This document shows positions 1-8,017 of a stretch of 64,000 nt of DNA, in pieces. The DNA is taken from contig JAWKHJ010000007.1 of NCBI GenBank assembly GCA_041394905.1, positions 186,001-250,000 on the forward strand, in the 5' to 3' direction. Numbering within the stretch: the stretch's first letter is position 1; every line of letters starts with the position of its first letter. Position numbers and translations under genes: made by a program. The DNA is from RI-231 sp041394905 (GTDB taxonomy: Bacteria > Acidobacteriota > Terriglobia > Bryobacterales > UBA6623). The notes beneath the pieces were generated by a model. The model made no database searches and had not been told where the DNA came from. It saw only the letters and a program-made list of their open reading frames with translations.

Positions 1-801
1 GGCTGCGGCTACACAGCGCGACGGCTGAGGGGCTTCGAGCAACCGCCGTTGGCGTTTTCGCGCAGCATCGAGGGGTTGGCCGAGGCCGGGTTCTATCCCG
101 TGGAGTGGGACGCCGCCGCGCCCGACGCCGCCATCCGGCTCGCGCGCGAAGTGCCCCAGGGCGCGACCGTGCTCTACTCCGTCCCAACGCTGCGGCTGGC
201 GGGAGGAGGTCTGGAAGAACCAGCGCCGCGGCTGCTGCCCGCGCTCGAAGGCCGCGCGCGGCGGTTGGTCTACATCTCGACGACCGGCGTCTACGGCCCC
301 GCGCACGCCGTCGACGAGACGACGCCCGTCAATCCGCAAACCGAGCGGCAACGGCTGCGGGTGGCGGCCGAGCGAGCCGTGCTCGCAGGATCCTGGGGAG
401 CCCTCGTACTGCGTTCGGCGGCGATCTACGGACCAGGCCGCGGCGCGCACACGTCCATGCGCGACGGGCGCTACAAGCTGGTCGGCGACGGTTCGGGCTA
501 CATCTCACGCATCCACGTCGACGACCTCGCTGCTTTGGTCCGCGCCGCGCTCGACTCCGACTTGACCGGCGCCTTTCCGGTCGCAGACGCCGAGCCTTGC
601 TCACAGCTCGCGATGGCGCAGCTTGTCTGCGAGCTCACGGGACTCCCAATGCCCGGACGGGTCTCGCCCGAGCAAGCCGACGAGACCCGGCGGGGCGACC
701 GCCGCGTGGACGGACGCGCCATCCGGCGCCTGCTTGGCGTCGAGCTGCTCTACCCGTCGTTTCGCGAAGGCGTGCCGGCCGCGCTCGCGGCTGAGGCGTA
801 G
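1..801 (+). CDS. NAD(P)-dependent sugar epimerase/dehydratase-like SDR, 5'-truncated
   Basis: The reading frame is open from base 1, so the gene begins upstream of the window; the TTG at 49 is internal. The first visible residues read GCGYTARRL, which resembles the glycine-rich nucleotide-binding turn (GxxGxxG type) of extended short-chain dehydrogenases. Further on come YISTTGVYG, containing the Tyr region of epimerases, and a VLRSAAIYGPGRG segment followed by RIHVDDLA, the usual order in this family. About 266 residues are visible, so only the extreme N-terminus is missing. The YeeZ/WcaG-like subgroup of NAD-dependent epimerases fits best; the substrate cannot be read from the sequence. The 3' end overlaps the convergent galT gene by 52 bases, an unusually long tail-to-tail overlap. 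Family assignment is firm, specific function unknown. Confidence 0.85.
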   Translation, partial: GCGYTARRLRGFEQPPLAFSRSIEGLAEAGFYPVEWDAAAPDAAIRLAREVPQGATVLYSVPTLRLAGGGLEEPAPRLLPALEGRARRLVYISTTGVYGPAHAVDETTPVNPQTERQRLRVAAERAVLAGSWGALVLRSAAIYGPGRGAHTSMRDGRYKLVGDGSGYISRIHVDDLAALVRAALDSDLTGAFPVADAEPCSQLAMAQLVCELTGLPMPGRVSPEQADETRRGDRRVDGRAIRRLLGVELLYPSFREGVPAALAAEA

Positions 802-1841
802 TGCGTCTCGGGCAGGTCGCGCAAACGCGCGGCGGCTTGTTCAGGGGTAATGTCGCGCTGCGGCGTGCCGAGCATCTCAAAGCCCACCATGAACTTGCGC
901 ACCTCCGCCGACCGTAATAGCGGCGGAAAGAAGTGCGCGTGGAAGACCCATTCGGGGTGCTCTTGCTCGTCAGCCGGGGCGGGATGGAAGCCCATCGAAT
1001 AGGGGAACGACGTCTCGAAGAGGTTGTCGTACCGCACCGTCACGCTGTGCAGAATGGCCGAAAGCCCATCGCGCTCGGCTTCGTTCATCTGGCCCCAACG
1101 CGCGAACGGACGCCGCGGCAGGATGAGCGTTTCAAATGGCCACACGGCCCAGAACGGGGCCACAGCGACGAATGTCTCGTTCGTGCACACGACGCGCTCG
1201 CCCGCAGCGAGCTCGTGCTCAAGGTACTCGTCTAGCAGTGGTCGAGCGGTCCGTTCGAAATGTGCAGCCTGCGCGCGCAGCTCCTTCGCAGGCTCTTCAG
1301 GCACGTGCTCGGTCGACCAGATCTGCCCATGCGGATGCGCATTGCTGCAGCCCATCATCGCGCCCCGATTTTCGAAGATCTGGACGTAGCCGATCTCAGG
1401 CCTAGCGCTGATTTCGGCGTCTTGCGCGATCCAGGTATCCACGACGGGACGAATGTCCGCAGACGCCATGCGCGCGAGCGTCAAGTCGTGCCGCGGGGAG
1501 AAGCACACCACTCGGCAGAGGCCTTTCTCGAGATGCGCCTCGAGCAGGCCGTCCTCGCGAGGGGCCGAATCGGGAATCTCCGGCATCAGCGCCGGGAAAT
1601 CATTGTCGAAGACGTAAGTTGAAGCGTAGTTCGGGTTGCGACCTCCACCGGCGCGCTCGTTGCCCGGACAGAGATAGCAGCCGGGATCGTAGGCCGCGAG
1701 CGCCGCCTGAGCGGGGCGGTCGCGCTGGCCCTGCCACGGACGCTTGGTGCGATGCGGCGAGACCAGTACCCATTCGCCCGTCAATGCGTTGCGGCGACGG
1801 TGCGGATACTCATTGAAGAGGTTTAAATCGGACACGCTCAT
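750..1841 (-). CDS. galT: Galactose-1-phosphate uridylyltransferase
   Basis: Leloir-pathway enzyme that exchanges UMP between UDP-glucose and galactose-1-phosphate in the cytoplasm. The 363-residue product has the family features in order: a CYLC pair near residues 55-58 (zinc site), the active-site GCSNAHPHGQIW motif with His-Pro-His near 169-171 (the second His carries the uridylyl group), and a FHAHFFPP segment in the C-terminal half. Length matches bacterial GalT. I chose the ATG at 1841 because the protein then starts with the conserved FNEYPHRRRN region; an upstream start at 1907 would add 22 unconserved residues. It is divergent from the PilZ gene and overlaps the preceding epimerase gene at its 3' end. 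No galK or galE is adjacent. Confidence 0.95.
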   Translation of the reverse strand: MSVSDLNLFNEYPHRRRNALTGEWVLVSPHRTKRPWQGQRDRPAQAALAAYDPGCYLCPGNERAGGGRNPNYASTYVFDNDFPALMPEIPDSAPREDGLLEAHLEKGLCRVVCFSPRHDLTLARMASADIRPVVDTWIAQDAEISARPEIGYVQIFENRGAMMGCSNAHPHGQIWSTEHVPEEPAKELRAQAAHFERTARPLLDEYLEHELAAGERVVCTNETFVAVAPFWAVWPFETLILPRRPFARWGQMNEAERDGLSAILHSVTVRYDNLFETSFPYSMGFHPAPADEQEHPEWVFHAHFFPPLLRSAEVRKFMVGFEMLGTPQRDITPEQAAARLRDLPETHYASAASAAGTPSRNDG

Positions 1842-1955
1842 AGTCGCGCCGCCCGCAGCGACGCTCTTCAGCATCGCATGCACACACTGCGGGAATCCGG
1901 TGCGCAACTCTCAACCGGCGCGACCAATCCGCCGATCAATTTTCGGGAAGGCCGC

Positions 1956-2597
1956 ATGTCCGCATTGATTGAGGGCGTATTCCGCAGGCTGCTCTCGCGG
2001 CCGGCGAAAGACCCGGAGCTCGGGTCTCCGGCGGACCCCGCAGAGCAGCGTTCGGATCCGCGGAGACCGGCCTCGGAATCGGCTTTGCTCGAGTGGATTG
2101 ATGAGACGGACACCGAACGCGCCCAGGCCGTCCACCTAGTGAACCGCTCCGACGGTGGGTTGGCCGTACGCTCAGCCACTGTGCTCGATGCGGGTTGGCC
2201 GGTGCTGGTGACGCCCCCCGACGGCGCGCCGGTCAAGGCGGTGGTGCGCCACCGGCGGCGAGATTCCTCCGGCTGGATTCTCGGGCTGCAGTTGATCCGC
2301 CGCGAGCGTCGCCGCTTCGACCGCCGACCGCTCGATCGCACGGTGCAGCTGGCCTGGGATGGCGTTGACGGGACCCGCCGGACGGCGAACGGGCGCGTTC
2401 GCGATGTGGGCGAGGGCGGTTTGCAGTTCATCAGCCAGGCGAACATCCCAACGCGTTCCTTCGTCGTGCTTTCCGTCGACGGATGGCAGCGCTTCGGCGC
2501 AATCGTACATCAGCGCGCCGAGCGCGATCAGGTGGTCTACGGCGTGCAGTTTTCCGGTCCGCCTATCCTGCAGCAGGGCTTCGACTTTGATGAGTAA
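1956..2597 (+). CDS. PilZ-domain protein, probably tandem PilZ modules
   Basis: A 213-residue soluble protein. The C-terminal half opens with RRERRRFDRRP and continues with DVGEGGLQF, the arrangement of a PilZ c-di-GMP domain (Arg-rich switch followed by [D/N]xSxxG); the Ser is replaced by Gly here, so ligand binding may be weakened. The N-terminal half holds a similar but more degenerate block, HLVNRSDGGLAVRS, followed by a short beta-rich stretch ending WILGLQL, which looks like a second, non-binding PilZ fold. The start at 1956 is preceded by a GGGAAGG ribosome-binding site; a longer start at 1878 lacks one. In Acidobacteria such stand-alone PilZ proteins are common and their targets are mostly unknown. 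Nothing nearby reveals the partner. Confidence 0.8.
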   Translation: MSALIEGVFRRLLSRPAKDPELGSPADPAEQRSDPRRPASESALLEWIDETDTERAQAVHLVNRSDGGLAVRSATVLDAGWPVLVTPPDGAPVKAVVRHRRRDSSGWILGLQLIRRERRRFDRRPLDRTVQLAWDGVDGTRRTANGRVRDVGEGGLQFISQANIPTRSFVVLSVDGWQRFGAIVHQRAERDQVVYGVQFSGPPILQQGFDFDE

Positions 2598-2633
2598 GCC
2601 GAGAAGATCACACGGGCGGCAGCTGGCCCTACA

Positions 2634-3263
2634 ATGAGGGCGGTGAAGGCGCTTTTTCCTCGTTTGGCGGCTTGCTTGGGACTGGCCCTAGCGGCGGCCG
2701 CGTCCTTGCCTGGGCAGCTGGCGCCGGACAGAGGCCGTTTCCTGGTTGCGAGCGAGAGTCTTGGAGACCCCAACTTCTACCAAACCGTGGTCTTGATGCT
2801 CGACTACAACGAGACGGGCGCGCTTGGCCTGATCGTCAATCGACCGACCGAGGTGAGGCTCGCTGAGCTGTTCTCCAACACCGCTGCCTTGACGAAGCGG
2901 TCCGAGCGCGTGTATCTGGGAGGCCCAGTCGAACGAGACAAAGTGCTCTTGCTGCTGCGCCATCGCGGGCCGGCGAAGGGCTTTGAGCACGTGCTCGGCG
3001 ACCTTTACAGCGGCGGCGACATGCAAACCCTGGCAGTGCTGCTCGAGTCAGACGAACCACCCGACGCGGTGCGAGGCTATGCAGGTTACGCGGGTTGGGG
3101 GGCCGGGCAACTCGACGACGAGATCGAGCAAGGCGCTTGGCTCGTGGTCAAGGCCTTGCCCGAGCAGGTGTTCGATCCGAAGCCGGAGTTGCTCTGGCGC
3201 AGGCTCTTCGACGGCGCGCAAGTGCGCTTCGCGGGGCTCGGCCCGAGCGCTTCTGCGCGCTGA
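2634..3263 (+). CDS. AlgH/YqgE (UPF0301) family protein with an N-terminal signal sequence
   Basis: The core from about residue 30 onward (GRFLVASESLGDPNFYQTV, then ALGLIVNRPTE and VYLGGPVERD) is the conserved UPF0301/AlgH fold, whose biochemical role is unsettled. Unlike usual YqgE proteins, which begin almost directly with this core, the product carries about 25 extra residues with a hydrophobic run (AACLGLALAAAASLPGQ) that looks like a Sec signal peptide, suggesting export. The start is uncertain: a -10-like TACAAT at 2630-2635 overlaps the ATG at 2634, and a GTG at 2643 would also retain the signal sequence. The gene is single, between the PilZ gene and the LysR regulator. Confidence 0.85.
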   Translation: MRAVKALFPRLAACLGLALAAAASLPGQLAPDRGRFLVASESLGDPNFYQTVVLMLDYNETGALGLIVNRPTEVRLAELFSNTAALTKRSERVYLGGPVERDKVLLLLRHRGPAKGFEHVLGDLYSGGDMQTLAVLLESDEPPDAVRGYAGYAGWGAGQLDDEIEQGAWLVVKALPEQVFDPKPELLWRRLFDGAQVRFAGLGPSASAR

Positions 3264-3335
3264 CCCCAGCCGGTTTCGATCGATTTGGTCACAACTCGAC
3301 CGCCACCGAATTTCGTTTGCATATAGAGTTATCTA

Positions 3336-3353
3336 ATAAGCTATTCTTATACT
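3336..3353 (+). promoter_or_regulatory. Dyad operator overlapping -10 of the LysR-type gene
   Basis: ATAAG-N5-CTTAT at 3336-3350 is a perfect 15-base dyad that also satisfies the T-N11-A rule of LysR-type regulator sites. It overlaps a consensus -10 hexamer TATACT at 3348-3353, which abuts the TTG start at 3354. The AT-rich patch stands out from its GC-rich surroundings. The arrangement predicts autorepression; binding is inferred, not shown. Confidence 0.55.
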
Positions 3354-4247
3354 TTGGAGCACGTAACCATCGCGCATCTGAAAGTCTTTCGGGACATCGC
3401 ACAGTCTCGGTCTATCTCCCAAGCCGCCGAGCTGAATCAGATCAGCCAGTCGGCGGCAAGCCAAAGCCTAAAAAGTCTCGAGAAGCTGTGCGGCGTTGGC
3501 TTGGTCGACCGCGACCGCCGGCCTCTGCGATTGACCGATGCCGGGGAGATGTACCTGGAGGCGTCGCGCGACATCATTCGACGATTCGAAGAGCTCGAGT
3601 CCAGGCTCGCCGCTCACAAGAGCGAAAACGGCGGCGCGATTCGGGTCGCCTGCATCTACTCGATCGGGCTCTACGAGATGGCGCGCGTGCGGGAGGAGTT
3701 TGAAAAGCGCTTCGACGGAGCGCGCATCCAGCTCGAATACATGCGTCCGGACAAAATCTATGAGGCGCTCGAGCAGGATCGCGCCGATTTGGGTTTGGTG
3801 AGTTACCCGGCTTCGACCCGCGAGCTGCGCGCGATCAATTGGCGCTTGGAAAAGATGGTCTTCGTTTGCCACCCTTCGCATCCGCTGGCCGGCGAAAAGA
3901 CGATCCAGCCTACAGATTTGGCGCGCGCGGACTTCGTGAGCTTCGACCGCGGCTTACAGATTCGCCGCGCGCTCGATCGGTTCTTCCGTGAACACGGCGT
4001 AAACCGCGAGGTGGCCTATGAGTTCGACAACATCCAGATGATCAAGGAAGCGTTGTCGATCGGCCAGGGTGTGAGCATCCTGCCGGAGCGTACGGTGCGG
4101 CAAGAGGTCGCCGACGGGCGCTTGGTAGCCATTCCCATCGCGGCGGAGGGTTTGGTGCGGCCGGTCGGCATCCTGCTCCAGCGCCGCAAGAAGCTCTCTC
4201 CTGCTGGAGAGCGCTTTCTGGAGTTCCTGCAGGAACGCGCCGGCTAA
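3354..4247 (+). CDS. LysR-family transcriptional regulator
   Basis: 297-residue regulator with an N-terminal winged helix-turn-helix (about residues 5-65: FRDIAQSRSISQAAELNQ, then SQSAASQSLKSLEK) and a periplasmic-binding-protein-like effector domain from about residue 90. Length and layout are standard for the family. The start is TTG at 3354; a stop codon at 3324 closes the frame upstream and no ATG or GTG lies between, so TTG is the only reasonable choice. No Shine-Dalgarno is visible; instead a -10-like hexamer lies directly upstream, so the message may be leaderless or nearly so. It is followed after 164 bases by the carbamoyltransferase operon on the same strand, which has its own promoter. 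The effector and regulon are not evident. Confidence 0.92.
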   Translation: MEHVTIAHLKVFRDIAQSRSISQAAELNQISQSAASQSLKSLEKLCGVGLVDRDRRPLRLTDAGEMYLEASRDIIRRFEELESRLAAHKSENGGAIRVACIYSIGLYEMARVREEFEKRFDGARIQLEYMRPDKIYEALEQDRADLGLVSYPASTRELRAINWRLEKMVFVCHPSHPLAGEKTIQPTDLARADFVSFDRGLQIRRALDRFFREHGVNREVAYEFDNIQMIKEALSIGQGVSILPERTVRQEVADGRLVAIPIAAEGLVRPVGILLQRRKKLSPAGERFLEFLQERAG

Positions 4248-4349
4248 GCGCTGTCCTGCCCGGCGGCACAACGGAGCCCGATAAGCATATCCCTATCCCG
4301 CTGAGGGGCCGATGGTAGAGGAAGGAGTGCGCGTGGACGCAATCGTTGC

Positions 4350-4377
4350 TTGGAGTCTGCGTTTTTCGCGCTACAAT
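4350..4377 (+). promoter_or_regulatory. Sigma-70-type promoter of the carbamoyltransferase operon
   Basis: TTGGAG at 4350-4355 and TACAAT at 4372-4377 with a 16-base spacer. Transcription would start near 4384, about 28 bases before the ATG at 4412. Only the match to consensus supports this. Confidence 0.45.
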
Positions 4378-4411
4378 GACGACTCCCCCGGTTCAGACTA
4401 CGGTGAATTGT

Positions 4412-6244
4412 ATGTCTATTTTGGGGATTTCCGCTTACTACCACGATTCAGCCGCCGCCTTGGTTCGCGACGGTGAGATCATTGCTGCGGCCCAAGAAGA
4501 GCGCTTTACCCGGAAAAAGCACGATCACCGCTTTCCGACAAACGCGGTGGAGTACTGTCTCCGGGAAGCGCGCTTGCGGCCTTCCGAACTCGAAGCGGTC
4601 GTTTTTTACGACAAGCCACTACAAAAGTTCGTCCGATTGATTGAGACTTATCTCGATTACGCCCCCGCAGGCATCCGCTCCTATTTGCAGGCGATGCCGC
4701 TATGGCTCAAGGAAAAGCTCTGGATGCGGGACCAGATCCCGAACGAGATCGAGGGCTACGAGGGTAAGGTGCTCTTCACCGAGCACCATGAGTCGCACGC
4801 AGCGAGCGCATTCTTTCCTTCGCCCTTTTGCGAAGCGGCCATCCTTACGATCGACGGCGTGGGCGAGTGGGCGACATCGAGTTATGGCTACGGCCGCGAC
4901 AACGAGATTCACCTCGAAGCCGAAACGCATTTCCCGCATTCCCTCGGCCTGCTCTATTCGGCCTTCACTTACTACACCGGCTTCAAGGTGAATTCGGGCG
5001 AGTACAAGATCATGGGCCTGGCGCCATACGGCGAGCCCAAGTACGTCCAGAAGATCCTCGACGAGCTGATCGACCTCAAGGAAGACGGCTCGTTGCGGTT
5101 CAACATGGACTACTTCAACTTCTGCCAGGGCTTGACGATGACCAACGCGGCCTTCGACAAGCTCTTTGGCGCGCCGCCGCGCAAGCCCGAGTCGACGCTG
5201 ACGCAGCGCGAGATGGACTTGGCGCGCTCGGTACAGGAAGTCACCGAAGAGGCCGTACTGCGCATGGGCCGCCACGTGCACGAGCAGACTGGCATGCGCA
5301 ACCTCTGCATGGCCGGAGGCGTGGCCCTGAACTGCGTGGCAAACGGCCGGCTCTTGCGCGAAGGGCCGTTCAAGGAAATCTGGATCCAGCCCGCGGCAGG
5401 CGACGCCGGCGGCGCGCTCGGTGCGGCTCTTTCGGTTTGGTATCAGTACAAACAGGAGCCGCGCGACCCCGTCGCGGCGGCCAAGGGCGACATCGACGCG
5501 ATGAAGGGCTCCTACTTGGGCCCATCCTACTCCGATGACGAGATCGAGGCGGCGCTCGGCGCGCTCGGGGCAAACTACCAGCGCCTGACCACAACCGAAA
5601 TGCTCGCCGAAACCGCCAGGGCGCTCGCCGACGAGAAAGTCGTCGGCTGGTTCCAGGGCCGCATGGAGTTCGGACCGCGCGCGCTGGGCGGGCGCAGCAT
5701 CTTGGGCGATCCGCGCTCGACGAAGATGCAGTCGGTGATGAACCTCAAGATCAAGTACCGCGAGAGCTTCCGCCCGTTCGCGCCCTCGGTGCTACGCGAG
5801 GCTTGCCCGAAGTGGTTCGACCTCGACAAGGAATCGCCCTACATGCTGATCGTCGCACCGGTCTGCGAGGACATCCGCATCCCGATGACCTCCGAGCAGG
5901 AAAAGCTCTTCGGCATCGAAAAGCTGAACGTTCCGCGCTCGGCGATCCCTGCGGTCACGCACGTGGACTACTCAGCGCGCATCCAGACCGTGCGGCCGGA
6001 GACCAACGGGCTCTACTACGATTTGATTGCCGAGTTCGACCGCCTGACCGGCTGCCCGGTGGTGGTCAACACGTCGTTCAACGTGCGAGGCGAACCAATC
6101 GTCTGCACGCCCGAGGACGCCTATCGCTGCTTCATGCGCACCGAAATGGATGTGCTCGCCCTGGGCAATTGTTTGTTGCGCAAGCCCGACCAGGCCGAGA
6201 TGGCCGACGATACGGCTTGGCAGGAGGAGTTCCAGCTTGACTAA
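4412..6244 (+). CDS. Carbamoyltransferase (NodU/CmcH/TobZ family)
   Basis: 610-residue enzyme of the family that transfers a carbamoyl group from carbamoyl phosphate, via carbamoyl-adenylate, to a hydroxyl of an acceptor molecule. Visible landmarks: MSILGISAYYHDSAAAL at the N-terminus, EHHESHAASAFF (His residues about 125-129, metal/nucleotide site of the Kae1-like domain), DGVGEW near 146, IMGLAPYGEP near 205, MAGGVALNC near 305, and GRMEFGPRALGGRSIL followed by NTSFNVRGEPIV in the C-terminal domain. The ATG at 4412 is chosen because the family starts exactly there; longer starts at 4346 or 4376 add unconserved residues and lie in the promoter. The next gene starts inside the last codons. 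The acceptor is unknown; NodU and TobZ act on sugars, but no sugar or antibiotic pathway genes are adjacent. Confidence 0.93.
   Translation: MSILGISAYYHDSAAALVRDGEIIAAAQEERFTRKKHDHRFPTNAVEYCLREARLRPSELEAVVFYDKPLQKFVRLIETYLDYAPAGIRSYLQAMPLWLKEKLWMRDQIPNEIEGYEGKVLFTEHHESHAASAFFPSPFCEAAILTIDGVGEWATSSYGYGRDNEIHLEAETHFPHSLGLLYSAFTYYTGFKVNSGEYKIMGLAPYGEPKYVQKILDELIDLKEDGSLRFNMDYFNFCQGLTMTNAAFDKLFGAPPRKPESTLTQREMDLARSVQEVTEEAVLRMGRHVHEQTGMRNLCMAGGVALNCVANGRLLREGPFKEIWIQPAAGDAGGALGAALSVWYQYKQEPRDPVAAAKGDIDAMKGSYLGPSYSDDEIEAALGALGANYQRLTTTEMLAETARALADEKVVGWFQGRMEFGPRALGGRSILGDPRSTKMQSVMNLKIKYRESFRPFAPSVLREACPKWFDLDKESPYMLIVAPVCEDIRIPMTSEQEKLFGIEKLNVPRSAIPAVTHVDYSARIQTVRPETNGLYYDLIAEFDRLTGCPVVVNTSFNVRGEPIVCTPEDAYRCFMRTEMDVLALGNCLLRKPDQAEMADDTAWQEEFQLD
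6222..6239 (+). promoter_or_regulatory. Shine-Dalgarno and TTG start inside the carbamoyltransferase gene
   Basis: AGGAGG at 6222-6227 lies nine bases before the TTG at 6237, within the last codons of the upstream gene (stop 6242-6244). This perfect ribosome-binding site decides the start of the SxtJ-like gene and indicates translational coupling. Confidence 0.75.
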
Positions 6245-6644
6245 GCGGACGCAACAGGACGAGACGCGCGAGGCGCGCAAGTCCGCCTTCGTGGTGGCGG
6301 CGGTTTGCTTCGGAATCGCGGGCTGGAATCTCTACAAGCAGCGCACCCACATCGCCTACCCGGCCGGCGCCATTGGCTGCGTGCTCGCGCTGCTGGGCTT
6401 GGCGGTCCCGGCGGGTGCGCGGGCGTTCCACCGCGTCTGGATGAAGCTCGCCCACGCGTTGGGCTGGGTGAACAGCCGCATCCTGCTGGGCGGGATGTTC
6501 TACTTGGTCATGGCCCCGATCGGCTGGATCGTGCGCATGACCGGCGGCGATCCGTTGAACCGGCGGAGAGCCGCGCAACCGACCTACTGGATCCCGCGCA
6601 AAGTCACGCGGCCGTCCCCGGAACAATTCGAGAGACTATTCTGA
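6237..6644 (+). CDS. SxtJ-family membrane protein
   Basis: 135-residue protein with two or three hydrophobic segments (SAFVVAAVCFGIAGWNLY, AIGCVLALLGLAVPAG, ILLGGMFYLVMAPIGWIV) and a short basic tail. The order of segments, the FHRVWMKLAHALG stretch and the position directly behind a NodU-type carbamoyltransferase match the SxtJ family, named after a gene of the cyanobacterial saxitoxin cluster, whose function is unknown. The TTG start at 6237 overlaps the carbamoyltransferase stop by eight bases and has a perfect AGGAGG ribosome-binding site. It likely forms a membrane unit with the short peptide encoded 20 bases downstream. Confidence 0.85.
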   Translation: MTKRTQQDETREARKSAFVVAAVCFGIAGWNLYKQRTHIAYPAGAIGCVLALLGLAVPAGARAFHRVWMKLAHALGWVNSRILLGGMFYLVMAPIGWIVRMTGGDPLNRRRAAQPTYWIPRKVTRPSPEQFERLF

Positions 6645-6663
6645 GGAGAGTTGGGAGCCTGCA

Positions 6664-6822
6664 ATGAGCAAGATCGGCATGTTGGGCGAATTTACGATGT
6701 TCCTGAAGGAGAACAAGAAGTTGTGGCTCTTGCCCATCGTGATCACCCTGGTTCTGCTCGGCGCCTTGTTGGTGGTCGTGCAGGGCTCGGCGCTTGCGCC
6801 GTTCATTTACACGGTGTTTTAG
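6664..6822 (+). CDS. 52-residue single-span membrane peptide (DUF5989-like) of the carbamoyltransferase cassette
   Basis: ATG 6664 to TAG 6820-6822 encodes 52 residues: a short polar N-terminus (MSKIGMLGEFTMFLKENKK), one strongly hydrophobic helix (LWLLPIVITLVLLGALLVVV), and a tail QGSALAPFIYTVF. The FLKENKKxWLxP pattern and the operon position after carbamoyltransferase and SxtJ match the small DUF5989 family. A GAGGAGAG ribosome-binding site sits at about 6643-6650. The reading frame, codon use and operon position support a real gene despite its size. Function unknown; membrane anchoring or an accessory role for the carbamoyltransferase is inference. Confidence 0.8.
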   Translation: MSKIGMLGEFTMFLKENKKLWLLPIVITLVLLGALLVVVQGSALAPFIYTVF

Positions 6823-6827
6823 GGGGC

Positions 6828-6914
6828 ATCAGAGCCGCAGGCGCAAGACTGCGGTACGTTCAGAACAGCTCAGCCCGCTGCAAAGTACCGCGCCCTCGTG
6901 GGCGCGGCTCTGAT
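6828..6914. repeat. Inverted pair of REP-like units
   Basis: Two copies of the unit CAGAGCCGC-N12-GCGGTAC face each other: arm one at 6828-6857, arm two at 6885-6914 (read on the minus strand), separated by 27 bases. Each unit can also fold on itself. The same core CAGAGCCGC recurs in a perfect hairpin at 33761-33792, so this looks like a dispersed repeat family. It lies between convergent genes and could also terminate transcription both ways. Confidence 0.75.
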
Positions 6915-6925
6915 CCGGCCAGCTC

Positions 6926-8017
6926 TTACAGATCCACCTCTTCCCAAGTGACGAAGCGCTTCTCGTCGATCGCTTTGCGGCCCATGATCGCCGCGAGCGT
7001 CGCGTACTTGCCGTAGAGGGCGTTATTGAGCGGCTCCGTGCGTGCGCGCACGTGCTCGAAGAAGGCATTCATCGCGAGCTGGTTCATGTTGCCGCGGTCT
7101 CCCTCGAAGAGCTTGCGGGGCGGGACGCGCTCTTCCCCTCGCTCGGTGAGCTCGTAGAACGTCCCCGAAGGCAGATCGACCGCGCCTTCCGAGCCCCAGA
7201 TGCGTTCTTGAATCCCGGTAAAGCCCGGCGGGTCGATGTAGATGTGGGTGAAAGTCAGCCGCACATCGTTGGGGTACTCGTAGATCACCGCGTAGTTGTC
7301 GTAGATCGTGCGGCCCGGCGGCACGTTCTTGTAGACGTTGATGCCGCCCGAGCCCATCGCGCGCAGCGGATGCGTCTTCGTCGCCCAATTCATCAGGTCG
7401 AGAATGTGAACGGCCTGCTCGACGATGATGTTGCCCGAGCGGGAGGCGTCGAAGATCCAATCCTTGTCGCGTGGAAGATCGCCGCCGTGGCGGTCTCCTG
7501 CATGTAGGCGATCTCGCCGATGCCGCCTTGGTGGATGAGGTCGATGGCGGCGCGGCGCACCGGGTCGTAGCGGAGCTGAAAGCCGGCTCGCAGCATCTCT
7601 TGCTCGGCCGGCGGCATCCATCACGGTCTTCACGTCCTGCTCGTCGACGCCCATGGGCTTCTCGAGATAGACGTCTGTGCCGGCGTCGAGCGCGGCGGAC
7701 GCCATCTCAGCGTGCAGGTCGACGGGTGTGGCGATGATGACGGCGTCGAGGTCTTTGCGCTCGACGAGCTTGCGCCAGTCCTCGAGCAACTCAGGCTTGT
7801 GGTCTTTGCCGATGGTCGCGCCACGGTCGCGAGCCGCCGGATCAATATCACAGACGGCGACGAGCTTGACGTTGGGTGCGCCGACGATGCTCTTCAAGTC
7901 GGCCGAACCGCGTCCGCCGACGCCGACGATTGCGGCGCGGACTTGATCGCTGGGCGGCTGCGCGGCAAGGAACGCCGGTGCGGCGAGAGTGGCGAGAGCT
8001 TGGCGTCGGGTGGGCAT
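6926..8017 (-). CDS. Gfo/Idh/MocA-family oxidoreductase, exported, with a compensated double frameshift
   Basis: NAD(P)-dependent dehydrogenase of the glucose-fructose oxidoreductase superfamily. The N-terminus (MPTRRQALATLAAPAFLAAQ) is a Tat-like signal with only a weak twin-arginine motif, followed by the Rossmann start AAIVGVGGRGSADL and the EKPMGVDEQD motif that carries the family's catalytic Lys. The frame is open for 363 residues, but the stretch between about residues 136 and 172 is nonsense in this frame. The expected family sequence (EQEMLRAGFQLRYDP, then GGIGEIAYMQ) appears in another frame between about 7612 and 7502. One inserted base near 7612 and one lost G near 7502 (CAGGAGAC where CAGGGAGAC is expected) explain this. 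Likely sequence error. Substrate unknown. Confidence 0.85.
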   Translation of the reverse strand: MPTRRQALATLAAPAFLAAQPPSDQVRAAIVGVGGRGSADLKSIVGAPNVKLVAVCDIDPAARDRGATIGKDHKPELLEDWRKLVERKDLDAVIIATPVDLHAEMASAALDAGTDVYLEKPMGVDEQDVKTVMDAAGRARDAASRLSAPLRPGAPRRHRPHPPRRHRRDRLHAGDRHGGDLPRDKDWIFDASRSGNIIVEQAVHILDLMNWATKTHPLRAMGSGGINVYKNVPPGRTIYDNYAVIYEYPNDVRLTFTHIYIDPPGFTGIQERIWGSEGAVDLPSGTFYELTERGEERVPPRKLFEGDRGNMNQLAMNAFFEHVRARTEPLNNALYGKYATLAAIMGRKAIDEKRFVTWEEVDL

